A DNA stretch of 64,000 bases. Origin: JBCCEJ01 sp039030335 (GTDB taxonomy: Bacteria > Pseudomonadota > Gammaproteobacteria > HK1). Positions 9,250-17,860 of the stretch are shown here, one piece after another. Both the position numbers and the translations under genes were made by a program. Within the stretch, counting starts at the first letter, position 1; every line of letters starts with the position of its first letter. Location of the stretch: positions 1 to 64,000 of the forward strand of contig JBCCEJ010000005.1 of NCBI GenBank assembly GCA_039030335.1, written 5' to 3'. The notes beneath the pieces are model-generated. The model worked only from the letters and a program-made list of their open reading frames with translations, made no database searches and had not been told where the DNA came from.

Positions 9250-10128
9250 ATGAAGATTGGCATCGCGTTCTTTCCGACCCCGAACACGTTGGCACCAACC
9301 GACTTCGCGATAGCGTGTGAAGAACGCGGCTTCGAGTCGATCTGGTTTCCCGACCACTCACATATTCCCGCGTCTTATGCGTCAAACTGGCCGGGTGGCG
9401 GCAAAGTGCCGAAGTGGTACCTGGAGTCGATGGACCAGTTCGTTGCCCTGGGCGCGGCCGCGGCCGTAACCAGCGAAATCAAACTCGCGACCGGCATCTG
9501 CCTCATCATTCAACGTGACCCCATCTACCTCGCGCGCGAGATTTCCACTATCGACCATCTTTCGAACGGCCGCATGATCTTCGGCATCGGTGGTGGCTGG
9601 AACGCCGAGGAAATGGAAAACCACGGCACCAACTTCAAGACCCGGTTCCGTCGGATGCGCGAGCAGATCGCGGTCATGAAAGCGATCTGGACCGAGGAGC
9701 AGCCTGAATTCCACGGCGAGTTCTACGATTTCGAACCGATCATCCACAACATGAAACCGGTGCAGAAACCGCATCCGCCCATTGTCATCGGCGGCGGCTT
9801 TCCGCACGCAGCCAAACGCGCTATCGAATACTGCGATGGATGGATGCCGATTCTCGGCAGCGATCTCGCGAACCTGCAGGTGATCTCGGAGTTCCGCGAG
9901 ATGGCCCGCGAAGCGGGCCGCGATCCGGATGAACTTTCCCTCACGACATTCGGGCTGGACCGCACGTTCCGCAGCGCAGACGACTACTTCGAGAGCGAAG
10001 ATGAGATAAAGCGCTATCGCGATGCCGGGGTCGACCGGATCAACTTCCAACTCCAGGCCGAGGGTAGCGACGCTATGCTACGACTGCTGGACCAAGCCGC
10101 AAAGTACGTGCCCATAGCAGCCGGTTAG
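9250..10128 (+). CDS. LLM-class flavin-dependent oxidoreductase
   Basis: A 292-residue luciferase-like monooxygenase fold protein, the type often annotated as F420-dependent. It opens MKIGIAFFPTPNTLAP and has FESIWFPDHSHIPAS, LATGICLIIQRDPIYLAREISTID and MIFGIGGGWNAEEMENHG, all hallmarks of the family TIM barrel. It uses a reduced flavin or deazaflavin to oxidise or reduce small organics; substrate and cofactor choice are unknown. The next gene starts three bases after its stop, so the two are probably one transcript. Confidence 0.85.
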   Translation: MKIGIAFFPTPNTLAPTDFAIACEERGFESIWFPDHSHIPASYASNWPGGGKVPKWYLESMDQFVALGAAAAVTSEIKLATGICLIIQRDPIYLAREISTIDHLSNGRMIFGIGGGWNAEEMENHGTNFKTRFRRMREQIAVMKAIWTEEQPEFHGEFYDFEPIIHNMKPVQKPHPPIVIGGGFPHAAKRAIEYCDGWMPILGSDLANLQVISEFREMAREAGRDPDELSLTTFGLDRTFRSADDYFESEDEIKRYRDAGVDRINFQLQAEGSDAMLRLLDQAAKYVPIAAG

Positions 10129-10131
10129 CGC

Positions 10132-10731
10132 GTGAAGCCCCAAGCCCGGACTCGTCCGGACAACATGGGCTATACCCTCCCACTGCGCACGCTGGCGTCC
10201 CTGACCATCGTACTCAGCCTCATTGTGCCGCCAGACCTCTCGCGCGCCGGGCCGCTACCATTGCGTGAAACGCCCGCACCACAGACCACGGCGGGCGTGC
10301 CGCACGTTCAAATCGGCGTCACGCCTGCCCCCGAGATACGAGAGGCACTGTTGCGGCGCGTCGCAAACCTTCCAAACCTGGAGCTCCGGCCCACTGTTGT
10401 TTCACTCCCGGGTGCAACCGGCTTCTGGCTGACGAACGAACTGGAGCTGAAGCGTCCGGACGTGATCGTAGCTGGCCGTGAGTTTGCCCACCTGCATCCG
10501 GATGGCAGCCTGCATGCGTCGCTGCCGCCGCGACGGGCGGTCGAAGCGGTGGCGGCCGGGTGGGCAGTTCGTCACCCGTGGGCCGAGCGTCGCCCTGGCT
10601 GGGAAGGTTTCGTCATGTTGTTCACGCCACAAACGCGACAGGAAGCCGACACGGTGTTTCAACTGATCGTCGACGGCTACAACTTCGTGACAGGCCAATC
10701 GCTTCGCGCCGGGGACATCGCAGGCGGATAA
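10132..10731 (+). CDS. Exported luciferase-domain (DUF5519-like) protein
   Basis: A 199-residue protein beginning with GTG and an N-terminal hydrophobic segment (LASLTIVLSLIVPPDLSRAG) that looks like a signal peptide. The body, with FWLTNELELKRPDVIVAGREFAHLHPDG and SLHASLPPRRAVEAVAAGW, matches the luciferase domain family DUF5519. Members are mostly uncharacterised and some are predicted lipases or hydrolases. It follows the LLM oxidoreductase by three bases. The family call rests on recalled motif patterns, so it is moderately certain. Confidence 0.65.
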   Translation: MKPQARTRPDNMGYTLPLRTLASLTIVLSLIVPPDLSRAGPLPLRETPAPQTTAGVPHVQIGVTPAPEIREALLRRVANLPNLELRPTVVSLPGATGFWLTNELELKRPDVIVAGREFAHLHPDGSLHASLPPRRAVEAVAAGWAVRHPWAERRPGWEGFVMLFTPQTRQEADTVFQLIVDGYNFVTGQSLRAGDIAGG

Positions 10732-10847
10732 CTCGAGGCGCACGCGAGTCCCACATCCACCAACCTGGCACACGGATTGCAAACTTCATCGCGATAGCCC
10801 CGTTTCGCGCAGAAATGCCCGGGAAAACGCAATTCGAAGCCCCCAGC

Positions 10848-10867
10848 CTGTCGCCACGTGGCGACAG
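10848..10867. promoter_or_regulatory. Perfect 20-bp palindrome before the MlaC-like gene
   Basis: CTGTCGCCACGTGGCGACAG reads identically on both strands and ends 32 bases before the next start codon. Its symmetry and position suit a dimeric repressor or activator operator; an RNA hairpin is less likely because there is no loop. The cognate regulator is unknown. Confidence 0.5.
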
Positions 10868-10899
10868 CTTGCACGGCGCAAACGCCCAGGAGCCCTTGG

Positions 10900-11481
10900 A
10901 TGAACGGAACCTATTGGTTGCACGGCGCGGTATTCGCGGCACTGTTGCTGCTGAACCTCAGCACCGCGCGTGCAGCAGAACCGGCCAGCGCGGCCTTACA
11001 GCAGATCAACGCGCAGTTGAGCGCAGCGATCGCCGACGACGATGCAGACGAGCTTTGCCGGCGCATGGCAGGCAGTGTAGCCGTGGAGCGGGTTAGCCAG
11101 CGGGTGTTCGGGCAAACGTGGCAGAGTTCGGACCCGACGCAGCGAGCACAGCTCAAAGGCCATCTGCTCCGTCTGCTCGTGCAAGGGTACGCCAGCGCCA
11201 TGACGGACGCCGAGGTCCGGTCGATCGAGTATCGAACCCAAAAGAGCAGTGACACCTACGCCGTTGTCATTGCAGATATCCCCACGACCACCGGTAGTCG
11301 AAACCGCGCCAGATTCAGGCTCGCGATAATCGACGGGCGCTGGCTGGTGACCGACGTCATGGTCGAGGGCATCAGCCTGGTCAGCGTGCTCCGATCGTCT
11401 TACAAGAGCGTCGGTGCGAGGCTCGGTATCGACGGGCTGCTCGCCAAGCTGGAACAGGGCAGCGCCGCTACCGGCAACTGA
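10900..11481 (+). CDS. MlaC/Ttg2-type phospholipid-binding protein
   Basis: A 193-residue periplasmic protein with a signal peptide ending near TARAAEPAS. The fold pattern matches the MlaC/Tgt2 family: helices followed by RVSQRVFGQTWQSSDPTQRAQLKGHLLRLL, then strands with YRTQKSSDTYAVVIADI, RARFRLAIIDGRWLVTDVMVEG and the closing helix SVLRSSYKSVGARLGIDGLLAKL. MlaC shuttles phospholipid between the outer-membrane and inner-membrane Mla complexes. No mlaFED genes are nearby, so this may be a paralogue with another job. The ATG was chosen because the signal peptide starts there. Confidence 0.75.
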   Translation: MNGTYWLHGAVFAALLLLNLSTARAAEPASAALQQINAQLSAAIADDDADELCRRMAGSVAVERVSQRVFGQTWQSSDPTQRAQLKGHLLRLLVQGYASAMTDAEVRSIEYRTQKSSDTYAVVIADIPTTTGSRNRARFRLAIIDGRWLVTDVMVEGISLVSVLRSSYKSVGARLGIDGLLAKLEQGSAATGN

Positions 11482-11576
11482 CGCGTAGAAGCGCTGCGGA
11501 TGTAACGAATTCAGTTGCCTGCAGCGGCTCACCAGCAGTAGCGTAGCGATAAAGTGCCCGCTGCAAGTGCTGCCTC

Positions 11577-12027
11577 ATGCGAAGACGCCGTAGCGAAGCC
11601 CCGCGCCCAACAACGCCGCCCGTTTCGCCGCCGCCGCTCGGTGGTGACATGCAACCGCTAACGCCCGGCGAAGCGGACCGTATCGTGGACGCAGCGCTCC
11701 GGATCCTCGAGACGATCGGACTCGCGGACATGCCGCCCCGCTTTCTGAACGGATTCGAGACAGGCGGCGCGAAACTCCGGGAAGACGGGCGGCTCTGCTT
11801 CCCGCGCGCGCTGGTCGAAGATGCGATTGCGCGAGCGCCGCGCAAGGTCGAATTGCCGGGATTCAGGCGCGAGCGCGGTATCACCGTCGGCGGTGGGCAC
11901 GTACACATCGGAACCGGTGGTGCCGCCGTGCAGATGCTCGATGCGCAGACGATGACGTTTCGCGACTCGACACTCGCCGACCTGCTGACTCTGATGCGCG
12001 TATTGGACTCGGCGCCGAATATTCACC
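11577..12027 (+). pseudogene. Truncated trimethylamine methyltransferase (MttB family)
   Basis: About 150 N-terminal residues of an MttB-family corrinoid methyltransferase, a family normally near 500 residues. After the basic leader RRRRSEAPRP the visible family pattern is PLTPGEADRIVDAALRILE, LCFPRALVEDAIARAPRKVEL and TLADLLTLMRVLDSAPNIH. Immediately after this the translation turns into unrelated sequence, while another frame begins to read an FAD dehydrogenase. The barrel that holds the methylamine site is missing, so no activity is expected. Either a genomic deletion or a misjoined assembly explains it. Confidence 0.75.
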
Positions 12028-12470
12028 TGGCATCTGGCCGAAGCCGGAATCACCGACGCGCTGCTGATCGAAAAGAACGAGCTGACTGCCAGTTCCACCT
12101 GGCACGCCGCTGGCAATATTCCGACCTACGCGAACAGCTGGCTTGGCATGCGAGCCGGCAACTACGCCTGGCGACTCTACAAGGAGCTTGCGAAGGACGA
12201 AGCCGCACTGATTACGTATCGCCACACCGGTGCGATCCGGCCAGCCCATACGGCCGACCGGATGCAGCTCTTCACGCACTTGAGCGGCGTTTCCCAAGCC
12301 GCCGGTTTCGACCTGCCGATGGTGACGGCCTTCGAGATCGAGTCTCTACATCCTTACTGGTGTGCCGACGACACCGTGCTCGGCGGCATCCACGATCCGT
12401 ACGAGGGTGATATCGATCCCAGCCAGCTAACCCATGCGCTCGTTCACCACGCCCGAACGAAGGGCGCGCG
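12028..12470 (+). pseudogene. Truncated FAD-dependent dimethylglycine/sarcosine-type dehydrogenase
   Basis: In a frame different from the MttB fragment, the DNA encodes WHLAEAGITDALLIEKNEL and SSTWHAAGNIPTYANSW, the segment that follows the GxGxxG FAD motif in dimethylglycine dehydrogenase-like enzymes. The glycine motif itself is absent at the 5' end, and homology stops after HALVHHARTKGARI, where the next gene begins. About 145 residues of an enzyme that is usually above 800 remain. The intact relative in this window is at 61649. A short frame starting at 12148 within this region is not an independent gene. Confidence 0.72.
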
Positions 12471-12490
12471 AATTCCACGGAGAAGAGGAT

Positions 12491-13621
12491 ATGACCGGTA
12501 ACGATCTGATGTTCGTTGGCAGCTGCGCCTACGATACGGCGGAGGAGACCTTTCGCGAGCTCACCGCCCGCCTCGGCGAGCACTGCGGCCATTTGCCGGA
12601 CGGTGAAATCGGCGAGCGAATCAGCTGGATCTCGCACCTTGCGCTACGCGTCTATCACGGTCATCCAGACATCGAGACCCTGGAGCGACCGCTCGAGGAC
12701 GACGGCCGCGAAGCCTGGAGAGCGGGCTCGGGCAAATCCACCTGGAAGTTTCGCATGCGGGATTCGGTTGAGCGGGTTCGGTTCATGGATCCGGGCTGGC
12801 GCCTCGGCTATGCCCGGGACGCGATCAGTTCCTACTTCGTCTTCAACACACTGAAGCGCAACGGCGTCATACCGGGGCACCTGAGGTTTCAGGTCTCGAT
12901 ACCCTTTGTGTCCTCCGCGGTCCGCCTGTATTTCAGCAACCCATCGGACTACCCAAAGATCGAACCCGCGGTAACTGAGGCACTGGTACACGAATTACGA
13001 ACCATCCTGGCGCACATCCCAGCGGCGGATCTGGCGATTCAGTGGGATGGCGCGATCGAAGACACCGTCATTGAAAATGCGCTCGCCCAGTCCGGCGGTG
13101 AGGTCACCGACGCGGTTCGTGACCTGGCGTGGTCGCTGTTTGCTCCGGCGAGAGAACTCAATGCGGAAATTCCGTCGGAGGCGCTACTCGGCTATCACGC
13201 TTGTTACGGGACTTCTGGCGGATGGCCACGGCGCCAGCCGCAGGACCTGACTGGAGCGGTATTGCTACTGAACGCGGCCGTCGCGCAGTCCGGCAGGCGG
13301 GTGGACTATCTGCACCTGCCGACGGTCGCGGCTGACAAAGCGGCTTACTTCGAGCCGCTTGACGGTCTCGCTGCAGCCGGTGCCCGCGTCTATTTCGGCC
13401 TGATCCACGCGTTGCACGACGAAGCTGGTATGCGCAAGCAGATGGAGTGGATCGGTCAGCACCTGGACGATTTTGGTATCGCGGCCCCGTGTGGCTTCGG
13501 GCGCGGGCCAGGCAGGATGTCGCGTCAGTCAGGCCTCGCATCGCCCCGCGACTATATGGACGGATTGCTCGCCGATCACCTGCGCGCGGTCGAGATGTTG
13601 AAAGCTTATCGGTCGGGATGA
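12491..13621 (+). CDS. MetE/UroD-like TIM-barrel protein of unknown function
   Basis: A 376-residue soluble protein. Motifs such as CGHLPDGEIGERISWISHLAL near residue 33, LAIQWDGAIEDTVI near residue 180, and LGYHACYGTSGGWPRR followed by VDYLHLPTVAADKAAYF suggest the cobalamin-independent methionine synthase/uroporphyrinogen decarboxylase superfamily. A His-x-Cys and further Cys/His residues could bind zinc. The product and substrate are not known; methyl transfer is an inference supported by the nearby methyltransferase remnants and homocysteine methyltransferase gene. AGAGGAT precedes the ATG. Its 5' flank is the broken end of the dehydrogenase fragment. Confidence 0.55.
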   Translation: MTGNDLMFVGSCAYDTAEETFRELTARLGEHCGHLPDGEIGERISWISHLALRVYHGHPDIETLERPLEDDGREAWRAGSGKSTWKFRMRDSVERVRFMDPGWRLGYARDAISSYFVFNTLKRNGVIPGHLRFQVSIPFVSSAVRLYFSNPSDYPKIEPAVTEALVHELRTILAHIPAADLAIQWDGAIEDTVIENALAQSGGEVTDAVRDLAWSLFAPARELNAEIPSEALLGYHACYGTSGGWPRRQPQDLTGAVLLLNAAVAQSGRRVDYLHLPTVAADKAAYFEPLDGLAAAGARVYFGLIHALHDEAGMRKQMEWIGQHLDDFGIAAPCGFGRGPGRMSRQSGLASPRDYMDGLLADHLRAVEMLKAYRSG

Positions 13622-13890
13622 ACGTCGAACGACCATTGCGCGGCGGTGGATTTCGAAGGCCAGCCTCGTCGAAACTGTCAGCGTGGCCCGACCGAGTTGG
13701 AGGCGCACCGCTCAGCCCACGCCAGATGACCTGATGTACGGCAACGTCCGCCGGTCCCCGGCAGAGCCTTGCCCCACCGTCTCGTAAAGCTGCGCAAAAG
13801 CCCGTAGATTGCCTTCGACGGCCAATATGACGGTCCAGTGGTGGCGCTCGAGCAACGTAACGACTGCGAAGCAGAACCTGGAGAAACGCG

Positions 13891-14178
13891 ATGAAATACC
13901 GCGTCCACATCGACACCAACTACCACCAGATGGACACCAGCGCGCGCCCGCTGCTCAGTGAATACGACAGCTACGAAGAAGCACTGGCAGGCGCCAGGGC
14001 GCACATCGACGAAATGCTTGCGGACTCAGCGACTCCAGGGATTGGCAGCGAGGAGCTACTGCAGGCGTTCATTACGCGCGACGAAGTGCCGTTTATCGTA
14101 CCGGACGATTCGAACCCGCCGTTCGACGGGCGGGCATATGCACTAAGGCGGTGCCGGGAAATGGCCGGCGCCGGGTGA
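13891..14178 (+). CDS. Small conserved-looking hypothetical protein
   Basis: A 95-residue acidic protein with a good ribosome binding site (GGAGAAACGCG before ATG). It reads as a strand, MKYRVHIDTNYHQMD, then the helix DSYEEALAGARAHIDEML, and a C-terminal region with VPFIVPDDSNPPFDGRAYAL. I do not recognise a family. Codon use resembles its neighbours, supporting that it is real. It is flanked by noncoding stretches and shares no operon with adjacent genes. Confidence 0.55.
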   Translation: MKYRVHIDTNYHQMDTSARPLLSEYDSYEEALAGARAHIDEMLADSATPGIGSEELLQAFITRDEVPFIVPDDSNPPFDGRAYALRRCREMAGAG

Positions 14179-14364
14179 AGAACGGAGGCTCAGGCAGTTA
14201 CCGAAAGTAGGCTGACCGGACGTCCCGGCAATCCACCTGCGAGGCGACCGGGCCCGGTGCGCACGGGGCATCGGCGCCACGCGCGTACCGTTGATGGATT
14301 TCGGGCCTGTCAGCGCGGGGCGGCGCGCCGGCAGTTGCCAGCCGCGACCGCCCGGTTCGGACAC

Positions 14365-14964
14365 TCACGCCGCCGCGGTGTAAGGCGGTGCAGGGTAGTA
14401 CTCGATGCCCTTTTGCACGCTTCGCGCAAACTGCGCACCGTAGATCTCGCCGACCAGCCAAAGCGACATGTCGATGCCCGCCGATACGCCGGCAGACGTG
14501 ACGACGTTGCCGTCGCGTACGAACCGCACGTCGTCCATGACCTCGACACCGCCGGCACCGCGGAGCAGTTCAATGGCTCCCCAGTAAGTCGTCGCGCGTT
14601 TGCCTTCCAGCAGTCCCGCACGCTGCAGCAGCAATGAACCCGTGCATACGCTGGTCACCCACTGGCAGCCAGGTGCGACTTTCTGGATCCAGTCGATCAC
14701 CGGGCCGCCGTCTTTGAAGATGGGCCGAGTTCCCTGCCCGCCCGGCACCAGGATGACGTCGAGTGACGGGTGATCGTCTAGCGTGTAGTCCGTCGTGATG
14801 TTGAGTCCTTTGGCACATCGGATGGAGCGATCGCCAGCACCGATGGTGCACACCGCCATGTCGCTCTCTTCCTGTTTTGCGGCCCACGAAAGCACTTCCC
14901 AGGGACCGATGGCGTCAAGTTCCTCGAGGTCGTTGAAGGCCAGGATGCCAAACTGCATTGTCAT
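14365..14964 (-). CDS. DJ-1/PfpI family protein (isonitrile hydratase-like)
   Basis: A 199-residue DJ-1/PfpI-fold protein. It has the nucleophile elbow VTSVCTGSLLLQRAGLLEGK with the conserved Cys, the preceding Asp/Glu-containing strand LDVILVPGGQGTRP, and YWGAIELLR. These marks are shared with isonitrile hydratase InhA and related hydratases; the actual substrate is unknown. It lies 66 bases downstream of a GlxA-type regulator on the same strand, so that regulator probably controls it. Confidence 0.8.
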   Translation of the reverse strand: MTMQFGILAFNDLEELDAIGPWEVLSWAAKQEESDMAVCTIGAGDRSIRCAKGLNITTDYTLDDHPSLDVILVPGGQGTRPIFKDGGPVIDWIQKVAPGCQWVTSVCTGSLLLQRAGLLEGKRATTYWGAIELLRGAGGVEVMDDVRFVRDGNVVTSAGVSAGIDMSLWLVGEIYGAQFARSVQKGIEYYPAPPYTAAA

Positions 14965-15030
14965 TTCGTTGTCTCCTACGCTGGTTCGATGAGTAAGATG
15001 CGCCGCAGCGTGAGTTGCGCGTACACAAAT

Positions 15031-16014
15031 TCAAAAACGGCGCCGGTAGTCGTCGGGACTCACACCGAATCGACGATGAAAGCCACGCCTTAGCTGTTCG
15101 CTGTCGTGGAAGCCGCACCGCGCCGCCACGGACTTGATGGGTAACGGACTCTCTTCGAGCAGTCGGCGCGCGCTGTCGAGACGACAGTCAGACAGGAAGC
15201 GAGATGGCGTAATGCCGGTTGCCTGTTTGAAGCGGCGGTAAAACGTTCTCGAACTCATCGCCACGCGTCCGGCCATCTGCTCGACGCTGATGTCGCGACC
15301 GAGGTTGCGCAGCAACCAGAGCTTCAGCTCTCGCAGGGTCGGATCGTTGCCCAGTTCAGCAGCCAGGTGCGCCGAGAACTGCGCCTGCGAGCCCGGCCGT
15401 TTGACGAACATCACCATGTCGCGCGCAACCTGCAGCGCGGTACCACGCCCGTGATCTTCCTCGACGAGCGCGAGCGCCAGATCCATGCCGGCGGTGACGC
15501 CCGCGGAGGTGTAGACGTTCCCATCGCGGACGAAGATGGGATCTGCCTCCACCCGGATATGCGGGTGCGCGCGGGCGAGCGCCTCGCAACTCCCCCAGTG
15601 CGTTACGGCCCGGCGCCCGTCCAACAGCCCTGCACGCGCTAGCAGAAAGGCACCCGTGCACACCGACACGACGCGCGTCGCCCCGGCTGCCATCCGCCGT
15701 ATTGCGTTGATGGTGTCAGTCTCACCGCATGCGCGTTGCGTCCCTTGACCGCCTGCGCAGACCAGTGTGTCGACATTGAGGGACGCATCGAGGCAGGAGT
15801 GGTCAGCGAACAGCGAGACACCCGCTGAGGTGGCGACCCGACCTTTTCGGCGGGCCAGAAAGCTGATCTCGTATCCGACACCGGTGCGTTCATCAGTTGC
15901 CCGGTGGTCGTTTGCCGAGGCGAAGACACCAGCGCAGCCGGTCGCGTCGACGACATTACAGCCATCGAAAATGACGATGCCGACGCGATGCGGTTGGGGT
16001 CGTTGCAGTTTCAT
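15031..16014 (-). CDS. GlxA-family AraC-type transcriptional regulator
   Basis: A 327-residue regulator with an N-terminal DJ-1/PfpI-like domain (RVGIVIFDGCNVVDATG, VVSVCTGAFLLARAGLLDGRR) and a C-terminal AraC DNA-binding domain from about residue 225: ISVEQMAGRVAMSSRTFYRRFKQATGITPSRFL, then IKSVAARCGFHDSEQLRRGFHRRFGVSPDDYRR. Relatives such as ArgR, CdhR and GbdR sense amino acids or betaines. It is upstream of and likely controls the DJ-1/PfpI gene. An inverted repeat lies just upstream. Confidence 0.88.
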   Translation of the reverse strand: MKLQRPQPHRVGIVIFDGCNVVDATGCAGVFASANDHRATDERTGVGYEISFLARRKGRVATSAGVSLFADHSCLDASLNVDTLVCAGGQGTQRACGETDTINAIRRMAAGATRVVSVCTGAFLLARAGLLDGRRAVTHWGSCEALARAHPHIRVEADPIFVRDGNVYTSAGVTAGMDLALALVEEDHGRGTALQVARDMVMFVKRPGSQAQFSAHLAAELGNDPTLRELKLWLLRNLGRDISVEQMAGRVAMSSRTFYRRFKQATGITPSRFLSDCRLDSARRLLEESPLPIKSVAARCGFHDSEQLRRGFHRRFGVSPDDYRRRF

Positions 16015-16040
16015 GGCAACAGGTTAAGCCCAAGAGCGTC

Positions 16041-16074
16041 TGGCAGTATGACAACAACCCCGCTTTAACTGCCA
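16041..16074. promoter_or_regulatory. Inverted repeat upstream of the GlxA-type regulator
   Basis: TGGCAGT at 16041-16047 is repeated inverted as ACTGCCA at 16068-16074, starting 27 bases before the regulator start. It could be an operator for autoregulation, but seven-base arms with a long spacer also occur by chance. Confidence 0.3.
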
Positions 16075-16309
16075 TATGTGGCTGACAACGCCTGGTGGCT
16101 TCGGGGCGGCACTCAGCGGTCCGGCTGCCGGTTCGCGCGTACGCGCGAATACCCCATCGCAAGGCTGGGCCGCGAAACGACCGAGCTCGGCCACGCGCCC
16201 GATGACGCAGTGCGGGGGCACGTCCCGTAAACTCCCGCGTGAACAGGCTTGCACATCACCAGCCCGCGTGAAGGCCTCGGATTGAGGGATTCGCCACGAA
16301 GGACTCACC

Positions 16310-17191
16310 ATGAGCACGGAACCAGATGCAGACCCGCGCGCCGCAGGTGCGACCGACCCGTTCAGCGCCGATGCACAGCGGATCAACCAGCAGCGCCTCA
16401 TCACCACCGAAGACGAACGCGCCGCGGTGGCAAGCGAGTCGGCAGCCCTGCGCGACCACGGCTTCGTCTTGCTACCTGATGCTGTCGATGAAGCCGCGCT
16501 CGCCGCCCCGTGCGCGGCGCTCGACGAGATCAACGCGAACACCCGCCACGGCATCTACGCGTTCGAAGGTACGCATACACACCGGGCTTACTGCGTCGTC
16601 AGTCAGTCTCGCGCATTCGATGAACTGGTCATGCACCGCCGGGTACTGGCCGTTATCGAAAGCTACTTCGGTGAAGCGCCGCAGCTGAGCGCCTCGATGG
16701 GCATGACGCTCTATGAAGGACAGACCGCGCAGCCGCTCCATCGCGACACCGGACACTTCAATCTGCCCTGGCCGCGTCCCCCACTGGAAGTCAATGCGAT
16801 CTGGGCGTTCGACGACTTTCGCGAGAGCAATGGCGCCACGCGCTTCGTACCCGGTTCGCATACGATTCCAAACGAGGTGCGGCCAACGGCTGCGCCAACC
16901 GTTGCCGAGATGACCGCAGGGTCGGTGTTTTTGTACGACGGCGCGCTCTGGCACGGGGGCGGGGCAGCTACCGAGCCCGGTGCCAGGCGCCGGTCGGTCA
17001 ACAACATCTACATCCGCCAGTGGCTCCGGCAGCAGGACAACATGTACCTGTCGTTTTCACGAGAACAAGTGCTCGCAATGCCGCGGCTCATGCAGCGCCT
17101 GCTCGGCTACTGGGTCTATGGATTCACGCTCGGTGTGGTCAACGGCGAAGCACCTCTGTCGGTGTTGGGCGGCGCCCAAAGCAATAGATAG
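16310..17191 (+). CDS. Phytanoyl-CoA dioxygenase (PhyH) family protein
   Basis: A 293-residue Fe(II)/2-oxoglutarate oxygenase. The metal site is seen in PLHRDTGHFNLPWP (His-x-Asp) near residue 144 and the distal His in YDGALWHGGGAATEPG near residue 210, followed by ARRRSVNNIY with the likely 2-oxoglutarate Arg. GATRFVPGSHTIPNE lies between them as usual. The substrate cannot be deduced; members hydroxylate ectoine, lipids and other small molecules. It converges with a TetR gene only two bases away at its 3' end. Confidence 0.87.
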   Translation: MSTEPDADPRAAGATDPFSADAQRINQQRLITTEDERAAVASESAALRDHGFVLLPDAVDEAALAAPCAALDEINANTRHGIYAFEGTHTHRAYCVVSQSRAFDELVMHRRVLAVIESYFGEAPQLSASMGMTLYEGQTAQPLHRDTGHFNLPWPRPPLEVNAIWAFDDFRESNGATRFVPGSHTIPNEVRPTAAPTVAEMTAGSVFLYDGALWHGGGAATEPGARRRSVNNIYIRQWLRQQDNMYLSFSREQVLAMPRLMQRLLGYWVYGFTLGVVNGEAPLSVLGGAQSNR

Positions 17192-17193
17192 AT

Positions 17194-17808
17194 TTAGCGA
17201 AGCAGCACCGATAGCGCGAGCGAAGCGTTAAAGCGGATGTCCTTCGGCGCAGCGCCGCGGGCCTTCTGGTCGAACGCGCTGACGATCTGTGCATCGACGT
17301 ACCGGGCGAGCATGGTGAGGTCAGCCTCTGCGCTCAGCACCCGCGCCGCTTCCGCGCGGCGAAGCCAGCGCCGGTAACTCTTCAGGTTATCCCGTTCGAG
17401 TTGTTCAACTCGCGCATGCGCCAGCGGACCCAGACCTTGCCGGCCGCTTCGCATCTTTACCGACAGGCAACCGGCGGCTGTTTTCATCCCTGCCACGTCG
17501 CCGGAGATGATGTCGACGAGCGCATCGATCTGGTCAGCGAAAGTCCCTTCCGCCGTCGCCAGAAAAATATGCAGACGGTTCATGTGCAGATTCCAGTAGC
17601 GGTCCAGGCACGCCGCCTTCAAGCCGTCCTCCCCGCCGTACTCGCGGTAGACGACTGGCTTGGGTGTATTCAGGCGACGGCACACCTCATTCAACGACAG
17701 TTCGGAGATCCCTTCGCGCCAGTAGATGTGCATCGCGTCGTCCAGCAGTTGCTCGCTGTCGATGCTTCTGGGCCGCCCTCGCCGGCGCGGTTCGGAAGCT
17801 ACTTTCAT
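17194..17808 (-). CDS. TetR family transcriptional regulator
   Basis: A 204-residue repressor-type protein. The N-terminal helix-turn-helix is SEQLLDDAMHIYWREGISELSLNEVCRRLNTPKPVVYREYGGEDGL; the rest is a ligand-binding helical domain with HMNRLHIFLATAEGTFADQIDALVDIISG. It is divergent from an SDR gene across a 76-base gap that contains two matching palindromic sites, so it most likely represses both itself and the SDR. The inducer is unknown. Confidence 0.88.
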   Translation of the reverse strand: MKVASEPRRRGRPRSIDSEQLLDDAMHIYWREGISELSLNEVCRRLNTPKPVVYREYGGEDGLKAACLDRYWNLHMNRLHIFLATAEGTFADQIDALVDIISGDVAGMKTAAGCLSVKMRSGRQGLGPLAHARVEQLERDNLKSYRRWLRRAEAARVLSAEADLTMLARYVDAQIVSAFDQKARGAAPKDIRFNASLALSVLLR

Positions 17809-17816
17809 ATTTTATT

Positions 17817-17860
17817 ACCGAACGGTTGCATATTACATCCAGATATTGATACCGTATGGT
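17817..17860. promoter_or_regulatory. Paired candidate TetR operators
   Basis: ACCGAACGGT at 17817-17826 and ACCGTATGGT at 17851-17860 share the pattern ACCGnAyGGT, are near-palindromic, and sit between the divergent TetR and SDR start codons. Two similar sites in a short shared promoter are typical of local TetR control. Confidence 0.65.

Noticed and set aside
11568..11584. Sequence CAAGTGCTGCCTCATG also found near 4299
   Set aside because: A single 16-base match in unrelated intergenic DNA, with no repeat array or mobile-element features.
12148..12501. A 117-codon frame with its own ATG
   Set aside because: It is the inner part of the dehydrogenase remnant, which starts upstream at 12028 in the same frame.
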